Shown: positions 1-7,931 of the stretch, one piece after another | How positions within the stretch are numbered: the stretch's first letter is position 1 | How the letters are laid out: every line of letters starts with the position of its first letter | Assembly: GCA_049613665.1 (NCBI GenBank) | Contig: JBMZCV010000024.1 | Span: 1 to 38,706 of the forward strand | Reading direction: 5' to 3' | Origin: JBMZCV01 sp049613665 | GTDB lineage: Bacteria; Bacteroidota; Bacteroidia; Chitinophagales; UBA2359 | Length of the DNA: 38,706 nt | Notes under the pieces: generated by a model | The model's database searches: none | Told to the model about the DNA's origin: nothing | The model's input: the letters and a program-made list of their open reading frames with translations, nothing else | Made by a program: the position numbers and the translations under genes

Positions 1-96
1 ACATTTATAAGCTACTGATAATCAATAGTTTTATAGAGTAACAGGTCTAATATTTTGAAGCTCAAAATACTGTTTTTTTATCGCTTTTCATCTATT

Positions 97-963
97 TTAT
101 AAAATACTGAATAAATTGAAGTAATAATTGTCAGGTAAAATATCCAATTCTTTACAGTAATTTTTAGTAATGGGCCGTTTGCCAAGTTTCAAACTTTCGA
201 TATAACGGCTGCAAAGTTGATAAGTAGGATGGCTTTCATGAATATCACCAAGCATAATACAGTCATGCAGATTAAAATCTATATGGGTTTGTTTTGCAAC
301 ATTAATAAGGTGATATAATAAATCGTCAGCGATATTAAAATTGAATTGATTGTAAAAAATCAGCTTTTTGCCTTCGGCCACAACAAAATCGACATGATTT
401 TTTTGAAGATTAACAAACATTTTTTTCACCTTATCGTCTCTATTCTCTCCCAAAATTTGATTGAGCAAAAAAGTAGCAGCATGTTTGATACTATATTTAG
501 GAAATACTGCTTTTAATGTTTTTGCTATCTCATTCTCTAAAGCAAAAACATTAATTACGCTTTCGGCCAAAACGGTATCAGTAAATAACTTCGCTGTTTT
601 TGAAATGCCATAGTTATATTCAAAATATTTTTTTGTATGAGTTTTATCATAATATGCCAAAGGAATCAGAGTATTTTGAGCAAAGCTAATGCCGACATTT
701 ACTTCTACATAGCTACCTTTTAGGTTTTCTTCTGTTTCCAATACTTTTTTTATCAAATGAGCATATTCAGTACTCGATTTTTGAGCGGCTAAACGATATG
801 ATTTCAAAAAAACAATTTCGTTCATCGCATCATCTAAAACGGCATATGACAATTCGTCTTGCCCCAAATAAATGATAAGTGAATGATTTTCTAACATATT
901 TTTGTCGAATATTCGTTGTCGTATATGATGATTTACCTGTATATTACTATTCAAATTTTGCAT
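97..963 (-). CDS. DUF3822 family protein
   Basis: About 288 residues. The N-terminal part (IIYLGQDELSYAVLDD) and overall length resemble DUF3822, a Bacteroidota-restricted family of unknown function whose N-terminal half is thought to be actin/ASKHA-like; this assignment is from memory of the family. There is no signal peptide or membrane segment, so it should be cytoplasmic. The frame can be opened upstream with a TTG at 978, but the ATG at 963 (MQNLNSN) is the likelier start. It diverges from pdhB across a long AT-rich gap. The family often lies near DNA or RNA modification genes, but nothing here links it to the neighbours. No catalytic motif is visible. Confidence 0.7.
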   Translation of the reverse strand: MQNLNSNIQVNHHIRQRIFDKNMLENHSLIIYLGQDELSYAVLDDAMNEIVFLKSYRLAAQKSSTEYAHLIKKVLETEENLKGSYVEVNVGISFAQNTLIPLAYYDKTHTKKYFEYNYGISKTAKLFTDTVLAESVINVFALENEIAKTLKAVFPKYSIKHAATFLLNQILGENRDDKVKKMFVNLQKNHVDFVVAEGKKLIFYNQFNFNIADDLLYHLINVAKQTHIDFNLHDCIMLGDIHESHPTYQLCSRYIESLKLGKRPITKNYCKELDILPDNYYFNLFSIL

Positions 964-1376
964 TTTTTTAATGAACAATTGCTAAATGTTCTGATAAAAC
1001 AATTTTTCTCAAAGATAGTATTTTCACTTCAAATTTATTTTGAAATGTCAAAAATAATTCCAAAAAATGGCTTTCTCAATTTTTTTTGTTCAAAAAAGCC
1101 TTTTTCAAAAAAATTCTTACTTTTTAACAAAGCATCTGCCTAGAGATTAAAGTATAATACGATGTTTTTTTATTATAACGACTTTTTTAGCAGAAATAAT
1201 TTTTTTTTCGTACTTTTGCAAGCAAAAAAGACATACAAATATTTATTTGGCAATAAACATGCAAAATATAACAACTAACATCTTATTTTTTTGTTAGTTA
1301 AAAAAATGTCTATTCTATCTTGTACTTTTGGTACTTCAGTAGTTGTTCAAAAAAAAAATTAGGTATGCAAGAAAAA
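964..1376. other. AT-rich divergent intergenic region
   Basis: This is the first part of the gap between the DUF3822 gene (minus) and pdhB (plus). It is rich in T and A runs. A 75-codon open frame on the plus strand (916-1143) lies partly over the DUF3822 gene and has low-complexity Phe/Lys composition, so I do not call it a gene. Two TAnnTTTG boxes occur (1211-1218 and 1323-1330), either of which could serve pdhB. Nothing else is recognised. Confidence 0.6.
1211..1218 (+). promoter_or_regulatory. Candidate -7 box upstream of pdhB
   Basis: TACTTTTG matches the Bacteroidota -7 consensus TAnnTTTG. A second identical box lies at 1323-1330, closer to the gene. Neither has a convincing TTG at -33, so which one is used is open. 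Confidence 0.35.
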
Positions 1377-1445
1377 GCTAACATGCTAATTCTCAATACA
1401 TTTGCAACAGAACAAATGCTTTATTAAATAGTGCTTGGTACTTAA
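1377..1445 (+). repeat. Interspersed 70-bp repeat, copy A
   Basis: Starts GCTAACATGCTAATTCTCAA and ends TAGTGCTTGGTACTTAA. It matches copies at 8897-8964 (plus) and 6004-6072 (minus) along the whole length, and a partial copy at 32884-32901. The 3' end can form a short hairpin, AGTGC/GCACT in the best copies and weaker here because of a C-to-T change. It ends 11 bases before the pdhB start codon, so it is probably in the pdhB leader. Confidence 0.75.
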
Positions 1446-1456
1446 AATCTAAAAAA

Positions 1457-2440
1457 ATGAGAAAAATACGGTTTCGAGAAGCCTTGCGAGAGGCCATGAG
1501 CGAAGAAATGAGAAGAGATGAGCGTGTATTTTTGATGGGCGAGGAAGTAGCCGAATATCAGGGTGCTTATAAAGTCAGTCAAGGAATGTTGGCCGAATTT
1601 GGCGAAAAGCGTGTGATTGACACACCAATTTCCGAGTTAGGTTTTGCAGGCGTAGGCGTAGGTGCTGCTATGAATGGCGTGCGTCCTATTATTGAATTTA
1701 TGACATGGAACTTTGCAGTATTGGCTTTCGACCAAATCGTAAATTCGGCGGCAAAAATTCTTTCTATGTCTGGCGGACAGTTTGGTTGTCCTATCGTTTT
1801 TCGTGGAGCAAGTGGCTCGGCAGGACAGTTGGCAGCTCAACACTCGCAGTCTTTCGAAAGTTGGATGGCGAATGTGCCAGGCTTAAAAGTGATTTCTGTG
1901 TCCAATCCTTATGATGCGAAAGGTTTGTTAAAATCTGCTATTCGTGACGAAGACCCAGTTTGTTTCTTCGAGTCGGAGCAAATGTATGTCGATATGGGCG
2001 AAGTGCCAGAACATGAGTATCTTATTCCTATCGGAAAAGCCGACATCAAACGTGCAGGCAAGCATGTAACTATTGTTTCTTATAACAAAATGATGAAAGT
2101 AGCTCTAGCGGCTGCCGATGAACTCGCTAAAGAAGGTATCAAGGCAGAAGTAATTGATTTGCGAACGATCAGACCTTTAGATTATGATACGCTGATTGCT
2201 TCGGTAAAGAAAACAAATCGCATGATTGTGTTGGAAGAGGCTTGGCCTTTTGCGTCTATCGCTACCGAAATTTGCTATGTGATGCAAAGACGTGCTTTCG
2301 ACTATCTCGATGCTCCTATTTTGCGTATTTCTGGTGCTGATGTGCCTATGGCTTATGCTCCGAATTTGGTGAAAGCGTTTTTGCCAGATGTAGATAAAGT
2401 GGTACGAGCGGTTAAAGAAGTGATGTATATTCGTAAGTAA
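1457..2440 (+). CDS. pdhB: Pyruvate dehydrogenase E1 component, beta subunit
   Basis: 327 residues, the normal length for E1-beta. With E1-alpha and thiamine diphosphate it decarboxylates pyruvate and passes the acetyl group to the lipoyl E2 core, linking glycolysis to acetyl-CoA in the cytoplasm. The start MRKIRFREALREAMSEEM, the segment with MGEEVAEYQGAYKV, and TPISELGFAG carrying the conserved Glu60 that contacts thiamine diphosphate are all classic. The C-terminal domain holds VIDLRTIRPLD and the VLEEAWPFAS segment. The gene stands alone without pdhA or E2 next to it, which is common in Bacteroidota. It is followed by a strong bidirectional terminator, and copy A of the 70-bp repeat lies just before its start. 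Confidence 0.95.
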   Translation: MRKIRFREALREAMSEEMRRDERVFLMGEEVAEYQGAYKVSQGMLAEFGEKRVIDTPISELGFAGVGVGAAMNGVRPIIEFMTWNFAVLAFDQIVNSAAKILSMSGGQFGCPIVFRGASGSAGQLAAQHSQSFESWMANVPGLKVISVSNPYDAKGLLKSAIRDEDPVCFFESEQMYVDMGEVPEHEYLIPIGKADIKRAGKHVTIVSYNKMMKVALAAADELAKEGIKAEVIDLRTIRPLDYDTLIASVKKTNRMIVLEEAWPFASIATEICYVMQRRAFDYLDAPILRISGADVPMAYAPNLVKAFLPDVDKVVRAVKEVMYIRK

Positions 2441-2465
2441 AATTTTACTTTATAAATAAAAAACT

Positions 2466-2512
2466 AAAAAGCACTTTTATGACTCAAATTGAGCTGTGAA
2501 AGTGCTTTTTTT
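2466..2512. terminator. Bidirectional terminator between pdhB and the RT gene
   Basis: AAAAAGCACTTT (2466-2477) pairs with AAAGTGCTTTTT (2499-2510), and an inner CTCAA/TTGAG stem extends the hairpin. T runs on both strands allow it to end pdhB (plus) and the convergent RT gene (minus, stop at 2521). Confidence 0.85.
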
Positions 2513-2520
2513 ATGAATAA

Positions 2521-4044
2521 CTAATGATTAATATTTTTATTTTTTTGTATTTCGTTGTTTAAATTCTTCCAATGATTTTTAATTTGCTTTTTCACATTGT
2601 TGCCATCAAGAGTTTTAGCAGATAATTTGGCATAAGTGATAAAGTTGCCCCAATTATATTTAAGACTTACTTTCCACTCATTTGTTTTACCTCTTACTCT
2701 TTTATATTTTTTTGCTCTCAAAGCACCTATATGACTATATTGTTTATAAAGTCTTCGTTTAAAAACCTGTCCTCTTGATTTGTTATTAATGACACTTGAA
2801 TAATATTGACCTCTACGAACAGCAAGCTTCATTTTTCGATAATATTTGGCTAGTGTACTTGTTTTTATAGATATAGTTTCTCCATCAAAACTAAAACCCA
2901 AATATTCAAAATTTCGATTAATGCTATTTTGATTTATTTTTCCATCAAATTCCTGCATACATATAATTCTGTCTGATTTTTTCTGAAAATGAAATATTTG
3001 TGTTTTTGATGGTTGTATTTCAAGCTTTGTTATTTTTTCAATTTGAGCCTCAATTGTTGTAACAAAATATTCTTTCAAATTTTTGGGACATACAATAACC
3101 ATATCATCAGAGTATCTGCGATAATAACCATTTACTTTTTCAACTTCATTATTTATATATTCGTCAAAATCAAGCATATAAATATTAGCTAAAACTGAAC
3201 TTATTGGTGAACCTTGACATATTCCAAAATTTCTTAATTTTCCATTGAAATACTTATTTGACCTTATTAACCCTTTCTTTCTAATTAGATGAATGTCTTT
3301 TTTTTCACAAAATGCAATAGCACCTTGAGATTGCAAATATTTTAGCCTGTTTACTTTTTTCTGTTTTATAACACCTGAAGGCAATTTGACAATTATCCTA
3401 TTTTGAAAAAGTTTAAATAAATCTTTTTCTTCAACAAAAGAAAATTTAGTTATATTTCTAAAAACATTATAATGGGCATCGTCTAGCCTATCAACACCTA
3501 ATGTATAAGCCCAAGATTTTTTTAATTTATGATGATTAAGATTATCAAAAAAACTTTTTATATCAAATGTTACTGCTACAATATCTTTTTCTGCATTAGT
3601 TTTAATAAAGTTAAAAACATCATTTGCAAAATCAATATTACATTTATTCCTGCCGTCTTTCTTTGTTGAATTAAATGGTATTTTCCTATATGCAGTTACA
3701 ACCTCCTCAAGTTTTTTTTCTTTTAAAATTGTGCTATATTTTTTTTCTAAAATATGAGCGTAATAACCAAATATATTAGCATCTAAATGACTTGAATAAT
3801 ATATGTCTCGTATTTTAGGTGGGAGTATTGCTCTTTTACCTCCATCTAATACATTTCCTTCTTTATCATACTTTTTTCTAAGTTTTCTTGTAATAATTTG
3901 CTTATGTATAAATGGTAAAAATGAATGTTTTGCTATTTTCTTTTCATCTTTTACATAACTACACACTTTCTTTTTATCTCTCCAAGTTAATGGATAGCCT
4001 ATGTGAGTATATAGCTTTATTTTAAACCATTCTGCTTTTTTCAT
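2521..4044 (-). CDS. Defence-type reverse transcriptase (DRT/UG class, DRT2- or DRT9-like)
   Basis: 507 residues. RT motifs in order: motif A TFDIKSFFDNL (about 159-169, Asp161); motif B GICQGSPISSVLANIYM (274-290); motif C YSDD (311-314, Asp313/Asp314); the PSKTQIF region (345-351); motif E FEYLGFSFDG (379-388). A basic, helical C-terminal tail of about 115 residues follows. The N-terminal region, with WFKIKLYTHIGYPL and SSHLDANIFGYYAHIL, is unlike retron or group II intron RTs and fits the 'unknown group'/abortive-infection RTs that include DRT2 and DRT9. There is no retron VTG motif, no maturase X domain, no HNH domain and no intron ribozyme nearby. DRT2 and DRT9 act with a structured RNA encoded just upstream, and such a candidate exists at 4063-4421. 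Base composition is more AT-rich than pdhB or udk, suggesting acquisition. That it is a defence RT is fairly sure; the subtype is not. Confidence 0.8.
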   Translation of the reverse strand: MKKAEWFKIKLYTHIGYPLTWRDKKKVCSYVKDEKKIAKHSFLPFIHKQIITRKLRKKYDKEGNVLDGGKRAILPPKIRDIYYSSHLDANIFGYYAHILEKKYSTILKEKKLEEVVTAYRKIPFNSTKKDGRNKCNIDFANDVFNFIKTNAEKDIVAVTFDIKSFFDNLNHHKLKKSWAYTLGVDRLDDAHYNVFRNITKFSFVEEKDLFKLFQNRIIVKLPSGVIKQKKVNRLKYLQSQGAIAFCEKKDIHLIRKKGLIRSNKYFNGKLRNFGICQGSPISSVLANIYMLDFDEYINNEVEKVNGYYRRYSDDMVIVCPKNLKEYFVTTIEAQIEKITKLEIQPSKTQIFHFQKKSDRIICMQEFDGKINQNSINRNFEYLGFSFDGETISIKTSTLAKYYRKMKLAVRRGQYYSSVINNKSRGQVFKRRLYKQYSHIGALRAKKYKRVRGKTNEWKVSLKYNWGNFITYAKLSAKTLDGNNVKKQIKNHWKNLNNEIQKNKNINH

Positions 4045-4062
4045 ACTTGGAAATTAAAAAGA

Positions 4063-4421
4063 GTGAGAGACGAACCTATACGGGGCTTTGCATTTTTGAC
4101 TGATTACAATGGAAAAGATAAGTGCCTATACGATACTATATGAAGTATCACCCCTTTCAAGATAGGAATATGTATAAGTCTTACAATCATAAAGCAAGCA
4201 TTAAAAGCATTAAAAAAAAATCAATGAAGAAAATACTTATTATGAAGAAAATTCTTACCTTAGCCTTAGTGATTGAGACATTAATAGCTACTTTAGGGTC
4301 GGTATCTAGTTCTGATGTTTTAGAGACACCCTGTATATTGCCAACTTATTAGCTTTCTAATAAGCACCCAATTATTCATTAGGTTATTTTTCAAACTTAT
4401 CAATTCTGCTTCATCTCTCAC
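4063..4421 (-). ncRNA. Candidate structured ncRNA partner of the RT
   Basis: Read on the minus strand, GTGAGAGATGAA (4421-4410) can pair with TTCGTCTCTCAC (4074-4063): 12 consecutive pairs with one G-U, enclosing about 335 bases. Inside are adjacent hairpins at 4367-4383 (6 bp), 4345-4364 (perfect 8-bp stem CTTATTAG/CTAATAAG), 4301-4330 (7 bp with one G-U) and 4132-4149 (6 bp), plus a U9 run in a loop at 4212-4220. No clear protein-coding gene lies here. The position directly 5' of the RT on the same strand is where DRT2, DRT9 and retron RNAs lie. The exact ends and any promoter are not defined by the sequence alone. Confidence 0.6.
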
Positions 4422-4644
4422 ATTTTTTATACTTTTTTACAAAAAACAAATCTTTTTTAAATAAAAAGACTTCTACAAAGCTAAAACATTACATTCAAAT
4501 ATCCAAACAATAAGCAAGCTTTTTTTCTTTTTCCAACTGCTTCCCTCCTCTCATTTTTACTTCCTCAAAAACTGCTATTTTCCCTTTCCACAAAAAAAAA
4601 TTAAATACTTACTCATTTCTTACCAAAAATGTAGTTGTTTTTTT
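4422..4644. other. AT-rich intergenic stretch before udk
   Basis: Mostly A and T runs between the RNA candidate (minus) and the udk promoter box (plus). It should hold the promoter of the RT cassette on the minus strand, but I see no clear TAnnTTTG box there. No open frame looks like a gene. Confidence 0.5.
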
Positions 4645-4652
4645 TATCTTTG
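4645..4652 (+). promoter_or_regulatory. Candidate -7 box for udk
   Basis: TATCTTTG matches TAnnTTTG and lies 36 bases before the udk ATG, a usual leader length in this phylum. No clear -33 TTG at the expected distance. Confidence 0.45.
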
Positions 4653-4688
4653 AAAACCAAAACATAAAACTAAAAAATTACAAACTAT

Positions 4689-5315
4689 ATGCTAATAGTC
4701 GGAATTGCAGGCGGCACAGGTGCTGGAAAATCTACGGTAGTGCGAAAAATCATGGAACGTTTGCCAAAAAATCAAGTGGCAGTTATTCCACAAGATAATT
4801 ATTACAAAGATAAAAGTCATTTAACTTTGGAAGAACGGCGACAACTCAATTTTGACCATCCTGATTCTATCGAATTTTCTTTGCTTATCGAACAACTAAA
4901 ACAGCTCAAAAAAGGGGAAGAAATTGGTGTGCCTTTATACTCCTATCTCACTTGCCAACGCTCTACCGAAAGCATACGAATAAAGCCGACAAAAGTGGTC
5001 ATTGTAGAAGGCATTCTGATAATGAGCCAACCTGATTTGCGAGAATGTCTCGACATCAAAGTTTTTGTAGATGCTGATGCCGACGACCGATTAGTACGCT
5101 GCATCAATAGAGATATTTTGGAGCGTGGCCGAAATATGCGTGAGGTGTTGGATAGGTACGAAACAACTGTAAAACCGATGCACGAACAATTTATAGAACC
5201 TAGCAAACGCTTTGCCGACATTATCGTGCCGCAAGGAGGCATCAATACGGTAGCTATCAATGTATTGGCCGATATGATTTTGAATAATTTGCAAGATAGA
5301 ACATTTGCTTTCTAA
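4689..5315 (+). CDS. udk: Uridine/cytidine kinase
   Basis: 208 residues, the normal length. It phosphorylates uridine and cytidine to UMP and CMP with ATP or GTP in the pyrimidine salvage pathway. The P-loop GGTGAGKST is at residues 8-16. IPQDNYYKD with the catalytic Asp, the NFDHPDSIEF segment typical of uridine kinases, VIVEGILIM (Walker B-like strand) and the lid segment RCINRDILERGR all follow in order. The ATG at 4689 gives the expected MLIVGIAGG start. It is followed 120 bases later by a small lipoprotein gene on the same strand, but co-function is not implied. Confidence 0.95.
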   Translation: MLIVGIAGGTGAGKSTVVRKIMERLPKNQVAVIPQDNYYKDKSHLTLEERRQLNFDHPDSIEFSLLIEQLKQLKKGEEIGVPLYSYLTCQRSTESIRIKPTKVVIVEGILIMSQPDLRECLDIKVFVDADADDRLVRCINRDILERGRNMREVLDRYETTVKPMHEQFIEPSKRFADIIVPQGGINTVAINVLADMILNNLQDRTFAF

Positions 5316-5435
5316 TAAATAAATGTCTCAAGCCTACATCATTTGCTCAAAAAAACAGAGCTATTCCAGCATTCTAATGGCTATATTCACTAATTTATAG
5401 ATTTGTTACACCTTTTTTAATCATAAATAGATTGA

Positions 5436-5918
5436 ATGATGAAAAATATCAATATTTCACTTTTATACTATACTTTTTTGTTAGTTTGCTTGCTTTCTTC
5501 TTGCCAATATTTGGAATATAGCAGCATGAAAAAAGATGACTATGTGCAAAATTATCGTGTTTTTTTGCAAGAAGTGCAAGCAAATTATCAGACTTATGAC
5601 GCAGCTCAATGGCAAATAGCAGATGACAAAATACAGCAATTTTCCCACCAATTGTTTCAGCGTTTCGAACAAGATTTGAATTTTGAAGAGCGGCTAGAAA
5701 TCGGCAAATTTCCTATTATGTATCATTTATCGAAATATAAACTGCTTGTTGATGAGCAAGTAAAGCGAGTCTATGAATCGGAAGGCTTAACATTGGTACG
5801 GCATCTCACCGAAATTATGGATTCTACCTATACTATTTATGATGGTTTCGATAGCCAATTGCGTGATTTGTTGTTTCACTTGAAATGTGAACGTGATGAG
5901 AAAAAAAAGCGACGTTAG
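5436..5918 (+). CDS. Small predicted lipoprotein
   Basis: 160 residues. An N-terminal hydrophobic stretch (about 8-22) ends in the lipobox LSSC with Cys23, so the mature protein should be lipid-anchored. The body is acidic to neutral, rich in Gln, Tyr and Glu, and predicted helical, with a basic Lys/Arg tail. The segment around YRVFLQEVQANYQTYDAAQW resembles small Bacteroidota lipoproteins of the DUF6565 kind, but this is a weak resemblance from memory. No enzymatic motif is visible. The start could be either of two adjacent Met codons. Confidence 0.65.
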   Translation: MMKNINISLLYYTFLLVCLLSSCQYLEYSSMKKDDYVQNYRVFLQEVQANYQTYDAAQWQIADDKIQQFSHQLFQRFEQDLNFEERLEIGKFPIMYHLSKYKLLVDEQVKRVYESEGLTLVRHLTEIMDSTYTIYDGFDSQLRDLLFHLKCERDEKKKRR

Positions 5919-6003
5919 CTTAAACTTTTTTTGGTGTTGTTGATAAATTTTATGGTTCTCTGACAGTTTGGGTATATTTTTCAAAAAACAAAAAGCTTGG
6001 CAT

Positions 6004-6072
6004 TTAAGTACTAAGCACTATTTAACAAATCATTTATTTAGTTGCTAACACATTCATGTTCAGCATGTTAGC
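6004..6072 (-). repeat. Interspersed 70-bp repeat, copy C (inverted)
   Basis: Read on the minus strand it starts GCTAACATGCTGAACATG and ends ATAGTGCTTAGTACTTAA, matching copies A and B over the full length. It fills much of the gap between the lipoprotein gene and the 503-aa gene; no terminator or TAnnTTTG box was recognised in the rest of that gap. Confidence 0.7.
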
Positions 6073-6203
6073 TCCAACAAAATGTATATTTATTTTTATC
6101 TGACTACTTACTTGTTAAGAAAAAACATATCATAACAAAACTTGTAAATAAAGCCTCTTATTCTAAAATAATAACAACTAAATTTTATAATTCAACAACT
6201 TAT

Positions 6204-7715
6204 ATGAAAAACATATTATACCAATTAATTAATTATTTTGAGCTAGAACAATGCAAGCGTTGGATAAAATTTGTAGAATCCCCTTATTTCAATACCAACA
6301 AAAACTTAGCAATTATAGCCAAGGAAATAGTCAAATACAATGCAAAAAATCAGGAAGCAAATTTAGAAAAAATATATAAAAAAATCAATGGTAACAAACC
6401 CTATCAATCTACCTTCATGCACACTAATTTAGCTAGACTATTGAAGCTAACAGAACAGTTTATTGAAATAGATTATGATACACAAAAAAAAGTCATACCG
6501 CTCAAATTATTAGATTTTGTATCTAATAAAATAGATATTTCTTCACATTATTTTAACAAAAAAAAAGAGTACAGTTTAAAAAAATTAGATACTGACTTAA
6601 AATCCAATAGTGAATTTTTTAGTATAAAACATGATTTAATTTCATATCATAAAATTCGACAAAATACCGAAGGTATAGTTGCGAATAAAGGTAATATACA
6701 TAGTGAGCTAGACTTTGCTAAACAAATGATTGGGTTACAACAATCAAATTTTTATTTAAAAACATTAAGAGCATCTCAAAATTATATCTTAGCATTATTA
6801 CTAGAAATTGAACAATATAAACCAAACCTAAATGGCAATAAGAAACAAATACATGACTATATTATGCAGCATCTTTCTTTGGAAATACAATTGTTGTTAA
6901 AAAATAAAATACATGTTGAATTAAATGACATTGGAAATATTAGCATAAATTTAATTAAAATATTGTCGTTTTTCCCCAATATACACGAATCCTACAATAA
7001 TATAATAGCTATATATAACAAAAAAGATATTTCATTAGATAAAAATGATGCTTGGAATACATTAGCAATCTTATTGCAACATGGTTTAAAATTGTATCAT
7101 GTATATCAAATATCAGAAGTGCCTTATTATAACTATAAAATATTGAAATCTTGCATCAAAAACAAGCTATTTGATTTAGAAATCATTTGCATACCTCACT
7201 TATTTAGATTAACTGCTACCTTATTTTTTAGATTTAATGATTTTGAGCAAGCCTATCAATTTATAGAAGAAAATTATGAAAAAATAGAACAAAAACATCG
7301 TTTACCCTCCTATTATTTATGTTTGCTTATTGGTAAGTTTAAAGAAAAAGAACATGAAGCAGCCTTTAATTATTTATACAAACTAAACAACGTTTTAATT
7401 TCTAATTTAGAAATGCACTATTATTGTTTTCACAAACAATATGGGTTTCAGTTGTATTATGAAACAGGCAATTGGGCAGCAGCCGAAAATTTAATGAGTA
7501 CTTTTTCTACTTTTTTGCATAGAAAAAAAAATAATGAAGCTTATCAACAGCTATGGTTCAATTTTAAAAACTTTGCAATTAGCTTAAACAAACTTAGGCT
7601 AGATACAAAAGAAGAAAAAGTATTTATGCTAAAAGAAAAAGTAGAAAAAGAAGTTTTTTTGTCAGAAGAAAACAAACTATGGCTGCTCGAAAAAATAGAA
7701 GAACTCTTACACTAA
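6204..7715 (+). CDS. Unrecognised 503-residue helical protein
   Basis: Not recognised with a named function. It starts with a pattern seen in hypothetical proteins of this phylum (FELEQCKRWIKFVESPYFNTNK), then continues as an all-helical, Lys/Ile/Asn-rich protein. Repeating pairs of amphipathic helices in the second half (for example HEAAFNYLYKLNNVL and NWAAAENLMSTFS) suggest TPR-like packing, an inference only. No signal peptide, membrane segment or catalytic motif is seen, so it is probably a cytoplasmic scaffold or interaction protein. It is noticeably more AT-rich than gldA downstream. It stands alone, 285 bases after the lipoprotein gene and 216 bases before gldA. Confidence 0.75.
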   Translation: MKNILYQLINYFELEQCKRWIKFVESPYFNTNKNLAIIAKEIVKYNAKNQEANLEKIYKKINGNKPYQSTFMHTNLARLLKLTEQFIEIDYDTQKKVIPLKLLDFVSNKIDISSHYFNKKKEYSLKKLDTDLKSNSEFFSIKHDLISYHKIRQNTEGIVANKGNIHSELDFAKQMIGLQQSNFYLKTLRASQNYILALLLEIEQYKPNLNGNKKQIHDYIMQHLSLEIQLLLKNKIHVELNDIGNISINLIKILSFFPNIHESYNNIIAIYNKKDISLDKNDAWNTLAILLQHGLKLYHVYQISEVPYYNYKILKSCIKNKLFDLEIICIPHLFRLTATLFFRFNDFEQAYQFIEENYEKIEQKHRLPSYYLCLLIGKFKEKEHEAAFNYLYKLNNVLISNLEMHYYCFHKQYGFQLYYETGNWAAAENLMSTFSTFLHRKKNNEAYQQLWFNFKNFAISLNKLRLDTKEEKVFMLKEKVEKEVFLSEENKLWLLEKIEELLH

Positions 7716-7862
7716 AACATAAATATTCAAACCTTTTCCATTTTACGCTTCTAAAACAAAAACCAATATCTTGTTTTAAAGAAAAAATACCTTTTCTTAT
7801 TAAATTTTGTTAAAAAAAACCTATTTTCGCTGTCTAAAATTTTTTAGTTTGCTTTCACTTTT

Positions 7863-7870
7863 TATTTTTG
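7863..7870 (+). promoter_or_regulatory. Candidate -7 box for gldA
   Basis: TATTTTTG matches TAnnTTTG, 61 bases before the gldA ATG. No clear -33 TTG. Confidence 0.35.
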
Positions 7871-7931
7871 CAAAGCTTAAAAAAAACAAGAACAAAAAAT
7901 ACTACGAACCAAACATATAAACTGTACATTT

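Noticed and set aside
916..1143. Plus-strand 75-codon open frame
   Set aside because: Overlaps the DUF3822 gene, Phe/Lys-rich low complexity, no family likeness.
2521..4044. Group II intron maturase or retron RT
   Set aside because: No maturase X or endonuclease domain and no intron domain V nearby; the retron VTG motif is absent, although the upstream RNA layout is retron-like.
4063..4421. Reading the 12-bp inverted repeat as the ends of an insertion sequence
   Set aside because: No transposase or direct target repeats lie in or around it, and the RT gene is outside the pair. An RNA closing stem fits better.
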